A DNA stretch of 64,000 bases from DAOTXL01 sp034435455 (GCA_034435455.1 DAOTXL010000002.1:1-64000), one strand, 5' to 3'. Shown: positions 10,001 to 16,964, numbered from the stretch's first letter. Notes: generated by a model from the letters alone, not told the origin. Translations and numbers: made by a program.

Positions 10001-11051
10001 CCGCACCATACATGCCGTTGACCGTGCCGCCGTTGTAGTGTAAGGTCAGCGGCACCCGCAGGCCCCCCGCCCCGGCCGGCACCTCCAGGTCGTAACTGAA
10101 CGACGAGTCGCCGCTGAACAGGCTCACCTGCCCGGCCTCAATGCGCGGCAGGAAAAAGACGTCGTCCTGCCCCATGATGCCGTAGCCGCTAAAGTGGGCG
10201 AGTTGGGCCGTCAACCGGTTGCCGGTCACGTCCAGCGTGGCCGAGATCGGTGTCCACACCCTCTGCTCCTCGTCCCAGGTCATCAGGCGCAGGCCGTCCT
10301 CCACCAGACCCGCGACCTCGGTGTCGCTGTAAGTGACCGTGACCGTGACCGGTTGGGCAAAGGGGGGTGGGAGCCGGCCGGGCTGGCCGGCCGGCCAGGC
10401 CGTCAGCTCGAAGCGGTAGAACAGGTGGCGGTCGGGCGCCAGGTCCAGCGGCGGTAGCAGTTGGCAGCCGGCCTCCATCGGCACCGCCGCTGCTCCGGCC
10501 GGAAACTGCACCGTCACCCGCCCATCGGCCGACAGCAGCGTCCCGCCGCCGGGCGGAATAAGCGCCTGGCCGGGCGACAGGACCGGCAGCGGCGTCGCCG
10601 TCGGGGTGGGGGTGAAGGTCGGGGGCGCCGTCGGGCCGGGCGGCAGAGTGGGGGTGAGGGTCGGGGTGACGGTCGGGAGTGGGGTTGGCGTTAAGGTGGG
10701 GGTGAAGGTCGGGGTCGCCGTCGGGCCGGGCGGCAGGGTCGGGGTGAAGGTCGGGGTCGCCGTCGGGGTGAGGGTCGGCGTCCAGGTGGGGGTCAGGGTC
10801 AGAGTTGTCGTCGGCAGGAGGGTGACCGGGGCCATCAGGGGGGAGGGCAGACCTGGCGCCTGGGGAAAGGACCCAGGCATTGCCGGGCCGCCGGGTGCCC
10901 GGTCACGGCCGATCCCGGCGGCCTCATCCCGCACCGCCGCCGCCACCGGACTGAGCAGGCTAAAGAACAATGATAGAATGATGGAAACACTTAAAGACAC
11001 CAGGACGGTTCGACTTTTTCCTCCGTTTGTGGCCGGCTGTTGGGTTCTCAT
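4062..11051 (-). CDS. Full-length secreted RHS repeat polymorphic toxin
   Basis: This 2,329-residue protein starts at ATG 11051, with GAGGAGG 5-6 bases upstream; a longer frame from 11231 lacks a ribosome site and crosses the promoter. In order: signal peptide (residues 1-38), Thr/Pro-rich linker (76-157), a ZU5-like beta domain (about 160-290), an SpvB/TcB-like start of the RHS shell (about 310-420), many YD repeats, an inserted LamG/concanavalin-like sandwich (about 1244-1424), a CBM60-like module with NDCNVGGQDRNLYVDY (about 1760-1840), and the RHS core (about 1900-2095) ending in DPTGH. The last ~234 residues are a unique tip with hydrophobic helices and no recognised family. RHS shells encapsulate the tip and release it by self-cleavage. 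The exported form and sugar-binding modules suggest contact-dependent competition at the cell surface. Confidence 0.9.
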   Translation of the reverse strand: MRTQQPATNGGKSRTVLVSLSVSIILSLFFSLLSPVAAAVRDEAAGIGRDRAPGGPAMPGSFPQAPGLPSPLMAPVTLLPTTTLTLTPTWTPTLTPTATPTFTPTLPPGPTATPTFTPTLTPTPLPTVTPTLTPTLPPGPTAPPTFTPTPTATPLPVLSPGQALIPPGGGTLLSADGRVTVQFPAGAAAVPMEAGCQLLPPLDLAPDRHLFYRFELTAWPAGQPGRLPPPFAQPVTVTVTYSDTEVAGLVEDGLRLMTWDEEQRVWTPISATLDVTGNRLTAQLAHFSGYGIMGQDDVFFLPRIEAGQVSLFSGDSSFSYDLEVPAGAGGLRVPLTLHYNGGTVNGMYGADNTDGSWLGVGWTLDLGSIENGTLTLNGVSEPLVYESQLSQSSCGQYGDWSCQQTEVAYRTQQESFLRIRSTARRWTHEFGCWDGQGHQRRARVENDGYFQVWDRSGTCYEFGKSDYDAGPPNGTWLWPTAAQQQGSSSRTFRIGPLNNPDNGAVKYEYLGAYLDRIVDTHGNEVQITYTSYASQRQYDENCPVFAGYSWKETYPHEIRYTTNPGQGDNHAEYVVVFDVQAKGFDAHPNTFVARSAYKLMGVRVEFHPLNGNPVVLREYRFTYQQAGPSLRLTGITQYGLGGYPNNPLPGIQFSYTEKPIASYGIEYNRPFLTTVNNGYGGTLTFAYTAWCYYNPYGNTSNPHSPCGGLVDGLMRQVVSSKTLNPGIGPSMVYGYNYYEEGMKQTDPPAPYFHSLVGFGRVEETVNGADRRTVTWFDNTIDEGEPETAGDPEDPYKGKIVETQVQDGAGVKYSRTTTTYADGRETTWPEGVHFIYASQVVDETCGGTCQSKKTKYYYNLKWQNCGGSGTTQYGNLTHVEEYASESAATPYRTTLTGYCPNTAAWIVDRPAFVNVYEGQVDPDNPNGDQCRASTWYVYGQANDPPSWNLPPGNKGELRGVRQVLQWTGGWKLADTRYEYDPYGNVTQETTYSDYSTDYQQWATGGARTTTTEYDPVYHTFPWRVTRPTVGSYTPVEEREYYEVNESDTGTGTGLPGQLKRVWDTNNGDSTWYQYDPFGRLTEVVQPGDSFSQPTIEYTYYDQSPTPGLKTSRREESGQAGTLDSWQFYDGLGRLIQSQSEGRTGNEIILVDTHYNARGLQEKVTVPQYWGVVGGYFRDGHWNGSYPGTTTTYDALGRTTQVTNPDGTRPVTAYDGWTTTATDANGHFKLSYNDAFGRLVQVEETADRFEDDFEDGVLDTGQWPGQTGASIVTLDGDKVAQVIGVGDWNHGLTRTNDTIQGDNVVQGSFRIDTPSATAILFVEDGTWNTSDYRRWGINVLNGQIQAVWYIGTSSYNHNLLAFEAGVWYTFRLEIDRQGVFGVEVWKQGDPATRQRWTNVLSGAAGRAWQFRYRVHTGTAYLDDYGEYSYQGTTYAYDVRDNLTTVTDAAGNVTTMSYDLLGRKTAMHDPDMGDWSYTYDALGNLTGQTDAKGQTLSFFYDDLNRLTKKDYPGSSDDVYYKYDNHKNDATTKNSWGRLRLMYTYSESSNGHLYEYDNRGRVTKEQVKVDSVTYDTSYSFDAADRVKTMTYPDGEVVTTGYNSQGLPQSLTGSSPYVQSAEYDALGRVELLTLGNSRRVDNVYYPWTTLNGQGRLQQIKTGPADNPTQHQDLRYTYDAVGNVLTIQDYKVSGGPQTQSFSYDALDRLLSASAGGGDSGQGQYSESYQYDAIGNLTSKGGVSYTYPNPGQPRPHAVRRVSGSGGTSKTVQIRAYSTPCNDGVRATMELWVNGVKKQTWTNVAASWTTYQKSVTLSGNDQIEVVFPNDCNVGGQDRNLYVDYVVVDGRTVQAEGGEAIIDKGAGDAAFDGLNVIVGQQGLYWNAALRFVVGPQASAACYDANGNMTWRLKDGVAYEQVWDYENRLASVTDHATGQTTTFTYDGHGALVKKVAGGQTTIYIGAHYEKNITTGVATGYYYAGGRRVAMRQGGVVYYLLTDHLGSTALTVSSGGVEVAELRYKAWGETRYTGGTTPTTYRYTGQRQEEGLGLYQMGARWVDPALARWLSADTLVPEAGKPQALNRYSYVYNNPLRYVDPTGHFSDEELAVLFGFVDADGNPDLKAMDASALWASFADDFKAMLGAARFGDILVGAGAEWEGGRQVSWQGQAMFVKTGEGRLALWDLGSKTEASLSKFSGADRWVLFQSGKEKGFGDYRRTNYYRGSQDLPAPSLSKDWTEGANNFIDINLKLKWGKMAVEAAGIVVGGAMVIVSWPASAVDPEPITKVLLTSGAAALTVSVAQMVVDVAEGDWIEGRIPTLNNGPRPDLMSNDNYSLP

Positions 11052-11081
11052 CGGTTCCTCCTCTTGATAAGTTAGCCGGAC

Positions 11082-11123
11082 CCCTCCCCTTGTCCTCCCC
11101 CAGGAGGGAGACAGGGGGCAGGG
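11082..11123. repeat. C-rich/G-rich imperfect palindrome in the RHS leader
   Basis: CCCCTCCCCTTGTCCTCCC pairs imperfectly with the following GGAGGGAGACAGGGGGCAGGG. It lies between the RHS promoter and ribosome site, so it would fold in the mRNA leader. The same palindrome type recurs at 14531-14568 and 42555-42656. Confidence 0.6.
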
Positions 11124-11140
11124 AAGAGATCGCTGATTCC

Positions 11141-11191
11141 AGTATAGCACAGGCCATTCACCAAACGACTCACCAAATGACTCACCAACGC
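11141..11191 (-). promoter_or_regulatory. RHS promoter -10 box with three 12-bp direct repeats upstream
   Basis: On the minus strand a TATACT box lies at 11146-11141, about 90 bases before the RHS start. No good -35 box is present at the right distance. Instead, three tandem 12-bp units (plus strand ACTCACCAAAYG type) occupy 11156-11191, roughly -25 to -60. A weak -35 plus regularly spaced repeats suggests an activator-dependent promoter; this is inference. Confidence 0.5.
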
Positions 11192-11200
11192 CGCTGACCC

Positions 11201-11312
11201 TTGCGCAGGTCAAGTCTGCGCAAGGATTCACTACCGGACACCTTTTCCCACGCTCGGCCTGGATGGAACATCCAGGCCGGAATATCCGAGAGCGCCGGAT
11301 GTGCCATCCGGC
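11201..11312. repeat. Three consecutive perfect hairpins
   Basis: Perfect inverted repeats occur at 11201-11223 (TTGCGCAG/CTGCGCAA), 11256-11278 (GGCCTGGATG/CATCCAGGCC, GAA loop) and 11294-11312 (GCCGGAT/ATCCGGC). None is followed by a T-run. They lie between the ybeY terminator and the RHS promoter and explain most of this otherwise gene-free stretch (11052-11376). Confidence 0.7.
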
Positions 11313-11323
11313 GTGAGCGGGAT

Positions 11324-11359
11324 AAAAAAGATGTCCTGCTCATCATCCACGATGAGCAG
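11324..11359 (-). terminator. Rho-independent terminator after ybeY
   Basis: On the minus strand a perfect 9-bp stem (CTGCTCATC/GATGAGCAG, loop of 6) at 11359-11336 is followed 6 bases later by TTTTTT at 11329-11324. It lies 17 bases beyond the ybeY stop and ends the yqeY-pgpH-ybeY operon. Confidence 0.75.
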
Positions 11360-11376
11360 ACGACATTCCGCTCCCG

Positions 11377-11859
11377 TCACGCCTTCTTCCACCCTCCGAT
11401 CCCCAATATCTGCTCCTGCCGCGCCCACATCTCGGCCTGCCCCTCCTCGTCGGCGTGGTCATAGCCCAGCAGATGCAGCAGGCCATGCACCACCAGCAGG
11501 TGCAGCTCCTCCTCTACCGGGTGGCCCAACTCCCCGGCCTGCGCCACGGCCCGCGGATAGGAGACGATCACGTCGCCGAGATACCCCCCCGCCTCGGGCG
11601 CAGCAATGAACGGGCCGCTATCCTCCAGGAAGCTGAAAGCCAGCACATCGGTCGGGGCATCTATCCCCAGGAAATCGCGGTTCAACCCCTGGATGCCTTC
11701 GTCGTCGGTGATCACCACCGTCACCTGGCCGGGAGCCCCCTCCTGGCGCAGCAATGCCCCGGCCACCGCCTGCACCCGCTCGACCGCAATCAGAGAGGCA
11801 AAGGCCGGCGCCACCTGCACCTCCACCTCCACCTCTTCCCTGCCTCCTGTCTCCTGCAC
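11377..11859 (-). CDS. ybeY: Endoribonuclease YbeY (16S rRNA maturation)
   Basis: About 160 residues, the usual size for the family. The C-terminal zinc motif reads HGLLHLLGYDH, the HXXXHXXXXXH signature of YbeY, a single-strand endoribonuclease needed for 16S rRNA 3' processing and 70S quality control. The central part (TDVLAFSF, GDVIVSYPRA) also fits. The most likely start is GTG at 11859, with GGAGG 7 bases upstream; GTG 11865, overlapping the pgpH stop, is a possible alternative. It is the last gene of the yqeY-pgpH-ybeY operon, a common arrangement in Gram-positive and Chloroflexota genomes, where pgpH and ybeY are often coupled. Confidence 0.93.
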   Translation of the reverse strand: MQETGGREEVEVEVQVAPAFASLIAVERVQAVAGALLRQEGAPGQVTVVITDDEGIQGLNRDFLGIDAPTDVLAFSFLEDSGPFIAAPEAGGYLGDVIVSYPRAVAQAGELGHPVEEELHLLVVHGLLHLLGYDHADEEGQAEMWARQEQILGIGGWKKA

Positions 11860-11861
11860 CC

Positions 11862-14003
11862 TCACACCTCCACTTCCCGCCCGTCCGGTCCTCTCACCTT
11901 CACCGGTTCGGGATACTGAATCCGGGGATGGAACACCCCTTGCAACACGTCCAAAAAGGCTTCCCGGATCCCGTCCAGGTCGCGCAAGGTCAGGTCCGAG
12001 TGATCCAACTCCCCCTCGTCCAGTTTGGCCTTGATCGTCTGGCGCACAATCTGCTCGATCTCCGCGGCCGACCTGGCCTGGGCGCTGCGCACCCGCGCCT
12101 CGCAACTGTCGGCCAGCATGACAATGGCCGTCTCTTTGCTCTGCGGCCGGGGGCCGGGATAGCGAAACTCCTCCGGGCGGACGCCCTGGCCATCGTCGCC
12201 AGCCGCCTTGACGGCGGCGCGGTAGAACGACAGCGCCAACCCCGTCCCCTGATGTTCGGGGATGAAAGCCTGGATGGCCGACGGCAACCGGTACTTGCGG
12301 GCCAGCTCCAGCCCATCCGGCACATGGCTGATGACGATCTGGGCGCTGGTGCGCGGGTCCAGCCGGTCGTGAGGGTTGATGTTCCCCACCCGGTTCTCGG
12401 TGAAAAAGAAGGGCCGCAGCGTCTTGCCGATGTCGTGATAGTAGGCCCCCACGCGGGCCAGCAGTCCGTCGGCGCCGATGCGGTTGGCCGCCTCTTCGGC
12501 CATGTTGCTGACCAGGAGGGTGTGATGGTAGGTGCCCGGAGCTTTGAGCAACAGTTGGCGGAACAGGGGATGGGTGGGCCGGGAAAGCTCCATCAACTGG
12601 AACGGGGTAATCACGTCCAGCACCGCGCTCAGAGCAAAAAAGGCGGCCAGCGCCAGGCTGGCCGACAGCCCCCCGGCCACAAACCCGGCCAGGGCGCGGA
12701 TGGTCACCTTCAGCAGGTCCGGATCCGAGGCCAGCAGGCCGAACAGCAGGATGACGGTGGCATGGGTCAGGGCCACGGCCAGGCCGGCCCGCAGGAACGA
12801 GTTCAGCCGCTCTGCCCGCCCCAGGGTCAACGCCCCCATCAAGGCTCCGGCCAGGAGGTAGACCGTCATCTCCAGCGAGCCGCCGACGATAAAGGCTCCG
12901 ATCAGGCCCAGCGCCACGCCGACGACCGTGCCCAACACCGGCCCAAACAGCACGGTCAGGATCATCGTCAGCGCCGGCAGGGGATAGAAATAGGGGGCGA
13001 CGGTGCCGGTGGCCGGCAACATCAGTTTGCCGATCGCCACAAAAAAGGCGACGAGCACAAAGGTGACGACCGAAGCCCGGCCCCGCGCCCAGAACTGGGG
13101 CTGGAGGCGCCAGATAAACAACCCCAACAGGGCCGTGGCCAGGAGGGCAAAGGCCACGGTGCCGGCCACCGCCTGCCAGCGCAGGGCCTGCTGGCGCAAG
13201 CCAAAGGCATCCAGCGCCTCGACATCCACCGGCCGCACCACGTCGCCGGCCCGCACGATAGCCTCTCCCCGCCGGATCGTGACCGTAACCGGTGGAGTGC
13301 TCTCGCGGGCCTGCTGCCGGGCCTCCTCGGTGCGCGCCGCGTTGAAAAAGGTGTTGGCCGTCACCAGCCTGCCGGCCACGGCCTCCACCACAGCCGCCTG
13401 CTCATCTGTCAGGCTGTGGCTGATAAAGGTAGGCACGCGATTTCGGACGGTAGCCACCTGGCTGTCCCGGATCTCCCCTTGCATGGCCCGCACCAGGACG
13501 CGCACCGTCTCTTCCCGCACCTGCTGCCACTCCTGCTCGTTCAGGGCCAACACCTGCTCAATAACCTCCGGCGTCAGGCTCAGATCGGGGATGGCGGTCA
13601 GCCACCTGGCCTTCTGCCCGGCAGAAGCGTAAGGGTCCTGGCGCACACTGCTGATGTAATCCAGGATCTGCCGGGCGCGGACCTCTTGTGCGCGGGCGAT
13701 GGAAGGGTCCGGCGGATCGTAGAGGTCCTGCACCAGGGCAGCCTGGGCATCCTGCGCCTGGCGGGTCCGGATCGGGCTCTCGTAGGTCAGGTCGGCCGGG
13801 GCGCGGATGTCCTCCGGGCTGACGTCGCCGGCGTTGAGGGTCACCCGGTTAGAGGGCAAAAGATCGGTGAGGAGCACGGTGCTGGCGACGACCGTCAGCA
13901 ACAGGCTGAGGGTGATGGCCCGTGCCAGGCTCCCGCGGCCGCCTGTCCTGGCAGGCAAGCCAGGGGAACCGGGCTGCCGGCGGGAAGGGGTCGCTCGCCT
14001 CAC
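11862..14003 (-). CDS. pgpH: 7TM-HD cyclic-di-AMP phosphodiesterase PgpH-like protein
   Basis: The 713-residue protein has an N-terminal membrane anchor (about 28-50), a large extracytoplasmic 7TMR-HDED region (about 60-300), seven membrane segments (about 310-490) and a cytoplasmic HD hydrolase domain. Visible HD-domain signatures are HHTLLVSNM, GAYYHDIGK with the HD pair, and the later IVISHVPDG and EHQGTG. Known family members split c-di-AMP to pApA and so control osmotic and cell-wall balance. The start is a GTG overlapping the yqeY stop (CCGTGAGG), and its own stop overlaps the ybeY leader, so all three genes are probably translationally coupled. Confidence 0.92.
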   Translation of the reverse strand: MRRATPSRRQPGSPGLPARTGGRGSLARAITLSLLLTVVASTVLLTDLLPSNRVTLNAGDVSPEDIRAPADLTYESPIRTRQAQDAQAALVQDLYDPPDPSIARAQEVRARQILDYISSVRQDPYASAGQKARWLTAIPDLSLTPEVIEQVLALNEQEWQQVREETVRVLVRAMQGEIRDSQVATVRNRVPTFISHSLTDEQAAVVEAVAGRLVTANTFFNAARTEEARQQARESTPPVTVTIRRGEAIVRAGDVVRPVDVEALDAFGLRQQALRWQAVAGTVAFALLATALLGLFIWRLQPQFWARGRASVVTFVLVAFFVAIGKLMLPATGTVAPYFYPLPALTMILTVLFGPVLGTVVGVALGLIGAFIVGGSLEMTVYLLAGALMGALTLGRAERLNSFLRAGLAVALTHATVILLFGLLASDPDLLKVTIRALAGFVAGGLSASLALAAFFALSAVLDVITPFQLMELSRPTHPLFRQLLLKAPGTYHHTLLVSNMAEEAANRIGADGLLARVGAYYHDIGKTLRPFFFTENRVGNINPHDRLDPRTSAQIVISHVPDGLELARKYRLPSAIQAFIPEHQGTGLALSFYRAAVKAAGDDGQGVRPEEFRYPGPRPQSKETAIVMLADSCEARVRSAQARSAAEIEQIVRQTIKAKLDEGELDHSDLTLRDLDGIREAFLDVLQGVFHPRIQYPEPVKVRGPDGREVEV

Positions 14004-14470
14004 GGGGCTGTCATCCGCAAAAGTTCGCTCACCACCTCGTTGATCAGTTTCCCATCCGCCCGGCCGCGGAGGCGGGCCATCAGCGGCTTCATGACGGCGC
14101 CGATCTCTCTGGGCCCCCTGGCCCCCACCTCGGCGATGACCTGCCGGGCCTCGGCCTCGATCTCGGCCCGGCTCAGTTGCTGGGGCAGGTAGGCCTGCAA
14201 GACGGCCAGCTCGGCCTCCTCCTCAGCAACCAGGTCTTCGCGTTTGCCCTTGCGGTATTCGACGATCGATTCCTGACGCTGCTTGACCTGCTTGCCGATG
14301 AGGGCCAGGATCCCCCCGTCGTCCAGGCTGACCCGCGCGCCGCCGGCGTCCAGCTCCGTCTCGGCCTGCCTGATGGCCGCGATCACCGAGCGGATGGCCC
14401 GTTTGCGCGCCTCATCCTGCCGGCGCATCGCCTCCTTCAGGTCCTCCATCAACTGCTCTCTGAGTGCCAT
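14000..14470 (-). CDS. yqeY: GatB/YqeY domain protein
   Basis: A 156-residue YqeY family protein (MALREQLMEDLKEAMRRQDE, then R-x-I-R-x-x-x-A, then LQAYLPQQLSRAEIE). The family corresponds to the C-terminal tRNA-binding tail domain of GatB, the amidotransferase subunit, but its stand-alone role is not settled. ATG 14470 is preceded by GGGGGG 3-5 bases upstream; the frame is open a further 37 codons, but that extension lies in the leader after the promoter. It opens the operon with pgpH and ybeY. Confidence 0.92.
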   Translation of the reverse strand: MALREQLMEDLKEAMRRQDEARKRAIRSVIAAIRQAETELDAGGARVSLDDGGILALIGKQVKQRQESIVEYRKGKREDLVAEEEAELAVLQAYLPQQLSRAEIEAEARQVIAEVGARGPREIGAVMKPLMARLRGRADGKLINEVVSELLRMTAP

Positions 14471-14512
14471 CGTTCCCCCCTGGAAATAGAAACGGCTTGT
14501 GGCCAATATCCT

Positions 14513-14527
14513 TCTGACATTGTCAGA
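14513..14527. promoter_or_regulatory. 15-bp perfect palindrome in the yqeY leader
   Basis: TCTGACATTGTCAGA is a perfect dyad located about 70-85 bases downstream of the predicted yqeY transcription start. It could be a repressor site or a small RNA hairpin. No known operator family is assigned. Confidence 0.45.
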
Positions 14528-14530
14528 TTG

Positions 14531-14568
14531 GACCTCACCCCATCCCCCAGGGGGTAGAGGAGAGGTCG
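14531..14568. repeat. C-rich/G-rich palindromic repeat, short form
   Basis: GACCTCACCCCATCCCCC is followed at once by AGGGGGTAGAGGAGAGGTC, forming a compact imperfect hairpin. It is the shortened version of the element at 42555-42656. Confidence 0.65.
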
Positions 14569-14603
14569 ATTTACCGCCCATGACGTCAACTCCACCGTGT
14601 CAA

Positions 14604-14632
14604 ATTATAGCTTTCAAGGGAAGAGAAGTCAA
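14604..14632 (-). promoter_or_regulatory. Sigma-70 promoter of the yqeY-pgpH-ybeY operon
   Basis: On the minus strand TTGACT (14632-14627), a 17-bp spacer and TATAAT (14609-14604) form a near-consensus promoter. The start point would be near 14597, giving a leader of about 125 bases that contains the palindrome at 14513 and the C-rich repeat. Confidence 0.75.
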
Positions 14633-14682
14633 ATCTGGCCCCAGGTGCCAGGTGGCGTGAACTGCCTTGCCCTTGAACGGCT

Positions 14683-14711
14683 TTGACAGTTTGCCGAATA
14701 TGCTTTACAAT
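14683..14711 (+). promoter_or_regulatory. Sigma-70 promoter of the EF-G paralogue
   Basis: TTGACA (14683-14688), spacer of 17, TACAAT (14706-14711). It diverges from the yqeY promoter about 50 bases away. Confidence 0.8.
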
Positions 14712-14774
14712 GGAAAGACGAATGCGTTCTGCTTCGAGATCTTCACAAACAACAACCGGTAAGTGGAGGAGTGG

Positions 14775-16847
14775 ATGACCGTGTACAAGAGTGATAGGCT
14801 GCGCAACGTGGTCTTGTTGGGGCACGGCGGCTCGGGCAAGACATCGTTGGCGGAAGCGATGCTGTTCAACACCGGTGCCGTGAACCGCCTGGGCCGCGTA
14901 GACGAGGGGACCTCGGTGGCCGACTGGGATGATGAAGAACGCCGCCGCAAGATGTCTATCAACGCGGCGCTGATCCCCTGCGAATGGCAGGACTATAAGC
15001 TGAATGTGATCGATACTCCGGGCTACATGGACTTTGTGGGCGAGGTGATCAGCGGCTGTCGGGTGGCCGATGGGGCGGTGGTCGTTCTGGATGCAGGGGG
15101 GGGCGTGCAGGTGGGCACCGAACAGGTGTGGCATCGGGCCGATGAGCAAAAGTTACCACGCCTGATTTTCATCAACAAGATGGAGCGGGAGAATGTGAAC
15201 TATGCCGCCCTCATCGCCCAGATCAACGCCAGATTCAACGGGACGGCGCTGCCCATCCACCTGCCTATCGGCAGCCAGGCCGATTTTCAGGGGGTGGTAG
15301 ACCTGCTGGCCCAAAAGGCCTACCTGGGCGACAAGGCGACCGTGGCCCCTATCCCCGCCGACATGGCCGACGCCGTGGCTGAAGCACGCACGGCCCTCAT
15401 CGAAGCCGCCGCCGAGGGCGAAGATGCGCTGATGGAAAAATATTTCGAGGAAGAAACCCTGAGCCTGGAGGAGGTGCTGCGCGGCCTCCGAGCCCGGATC
15501 GGCCGGGGGGACCTGGTGCCGGTGCTGTGCGGCTCGGCGACCCTGAACATCGGCGTCCTGCCCCTGATGCGGGCCATCACCGGGCTCCTGCCCTCCCCGG
15601 TCGAGGCCGGCCCCTACCCCGCCGTGAACCTGGCTACCAACACCCCCATCCAACTCCAATCCGATCCGGCCGGCCCCCTGGCGGCGTTGGTGTTCAAGAC
15701 CATGGCCGACCCCTACGTGGGCAAGCTCTCCTACTTCCGCGTCTATTCCGGCACGCTGGAATCCGATTCCCGGCTGCGCAACAGCCGCACCGGCGGCGAA
15801 GAACGGATCGGCCAGCTTTATATCGTACGCGGCAAGGAGCAGATACCGGTCGCCCGCATCACGGCGGGCGACATCGGGGCCGTGGCCAAGCTGAGCGAAA
15901 CCCAAACCGGCGACACCCTGAGCGACCAGGGGACTCCTCTGCAGCTTGATCCGCCCGTCTATCCCCACCCACTCTACTCGGTGGCGGTCAGCCCCAAAAC
16001 CAAGGCCGATGCTGCCAAGATCAGCCCCACGTTGACCCGCATGAGCGAACAGGACCCGACCCTGACCTGGCACCAGGACCCCAGCACCCGCGAGACGATC
16101 CTTTCCGGCATGGGCGATACCCACATCAGCGTGGCCGTGCGGCGTATGGAAGAGACGTTCGGCATGGGCCTGGAAACGGCCACTCCCCGCGTGCCCTATC
16201 TGGAAACCATCACCCGCAGCGCCTCGGCGCAATACCGCCACAAGAAGCAGACGGGCGGCGCCGGTCAGTTCGCCGAAGTACATATGCGCGTCGAACCGCT
16301 GGAACGCGACACCGGCTTCCAGTTCGCCTGGGAGGTGGTGGGGATGAACGTCTCCAAGACCTTTGGCCCCTCCATCGAAAAGGGGATCCGCTCGGTGCTG
16401 GAGCAGGGGGTGATCGCCGGCTACCCGGTGGTAGATGTGCTGGCGGCGGTGTATGACGGCAAGGAGCACCCGGTGGACTCGAAAGACATCGCCTTCCAGA
16501 TCGCCGGGCGCGAGGCGTTCAAACTGGCGGTGAAGCAGGCCGGGCCGGTGTTGCTGGAGCCGATCTATAAATATACTATCACCGTGCCCGAAGAATATAT
16601 GGGCGAGGTCCTGAGCAATCTCAACACCCGACGGGCGCAGGTCCTGGGTATGGAACAGGCGGGCGACAAAAGCATCGTCACGGCCCTGGTGCCGCTGGCC
16701 GAAATGCAGCGCTACGTGAGCGACCTGCGCTCCATCAGCCAGGGGCGGGGGGTATTCACCATGGAGTTCTCCCACTATCAGACGGTGCCGGCGCACCTGG
16801 CCGAGCAGATCATTGCCACTGCTCAGCAAAAGGCCGAAGAAAAGTAG
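14775..16847 (+). CDS. fusA: Elongation factor G paralogue (EF-G2-like translational GTPase)
   Basis: The product has 690 residues starting at ATG 14775, 5 bases after GGAGG; a GTG at 14763 would add four residues. GTPase motifs are complete: G1 GHGGSGKT, G3 DTPGYMDF, G4 NKME. The switch I region reads EERRRKMSI instead of the ERGITI of canonical EF-G, which is the pattern of the EF-G2 branch. Domains II-V follow, ending with MEFSHYQTVP. It stands alone rather than in a str operon (no rpsL, rpsG or tuf nearby). Whether it is the only EF-G in the cell cannot be told here. EF-G2 proteins may act in translocation or ribosome recycling. Confidence 0.88.
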   Translation: MTVYKSDRLRNVVLLGHGGSGKTSLAEAMLFNTGAVNRLGRVDEGTSVADWDDEERRRKMSINAALIPCEWQDYKLNVIDTPGYMDFVGEVISGCRVADGAVVVLDAGGGVQVGTEQVWHRADEQKLPRLIFINKMERENVNYAALIAQINARFNGTALPIHLPIGSQADFQGVVDLLAQKAYLGDKATVAPIPADMADAVAEARTALIEAAAEGEDALMEKYFEEETLSLEEVLRGLRARIGRGDLVPVLCGSATLNIGVLPLMRAITGLLPSPVEAGPYPAVNLATNTPIQLQSDPAGPLAALVFKTMADPYVGKLSYFRVYSGTLESDSRLRNSRTGGEERIGQLYIVRGKEQIPVARITAGDIGAVAKLSETQTGDTLSDQGTPLQLDPPVYPHPLYSVAVSPKTKADAAKISPTLTRMSEQDPTLTWHQDPSTRETILSGMGDTHISVAVRRMEETFGMGLETATPRVPYLETITRSASAQYRHKKQTGGAGQFAEVHMRVEPLERDTGFQFAWEVVGMNVSKTFGPSIEKGIRSVLEQGVIAGYPVVDVLAAVYDGKEHPVDSKDIAFQIAGREAFKLAVKQAGPVLLEPIYKYTITVPEEYMGEVLSNLNTRRAQVLGMEQAGDKSIVTALVPLAEMQRYVSDLRSISQGRGVFTMEFSHYQTVPAHLAEQIIATAQQKAEEK

Positions 16848-16864
16848 GGCATGACGATTGCCTG

Positions 16865-16887
16865 CAGGTGCCTGGCGCAGGCACCTG
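16865..16887. repeat. 23-bp perfect hairpin between duplicated gene ends
   Basis: CAGGTGCCTG, loop GCG, CAGGCACCTG. On each side lies a copy of the last ~26 bases of the EF-G gene (around 16825-16850 and 16889-16913), the downstream copy having CAG in place of the stop TAG. The hairpin resembles the element at 1892-1926. Confidence 0.65.
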
Positions 16888-16932
16888 AGTAAAAGGCTGA
16901 AGAAAAGCAGGGCAAGGTGGCCTCTTGCCCTA

Positions 16933-16964
16933 CAAGGGTGGAGCAACCTCCACCCTTGTTTTAT
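16933..16964 (+). terminator. Rho-independent terminator of the EF-G gene
   Basis: A perfect 11-bp stem (CAAGGGTGGAG/CTCCACCCTTG, loop CAAC) is followed by TTTTATT. It overlaps the 3' end of the convergent TPR gene by a few bases. Confidence 0.85.

Noticed and set aside
11052..11231. 60-codon N-terminal extension of the RHS protein
   Set aside because: It would cross the promoter -10 box and hairpins and place the signal peptide internally. The ATG at 11051 has an excellent ribosome site.
11754..14192. 812-codon plus-strand frame opposite pgpH and yqeY
   Set aside because: Its composition (Gly/Gln/His/Arg) is that of a shadow frame. The minus strand has two recognised genes with coupled starts and a promoter.
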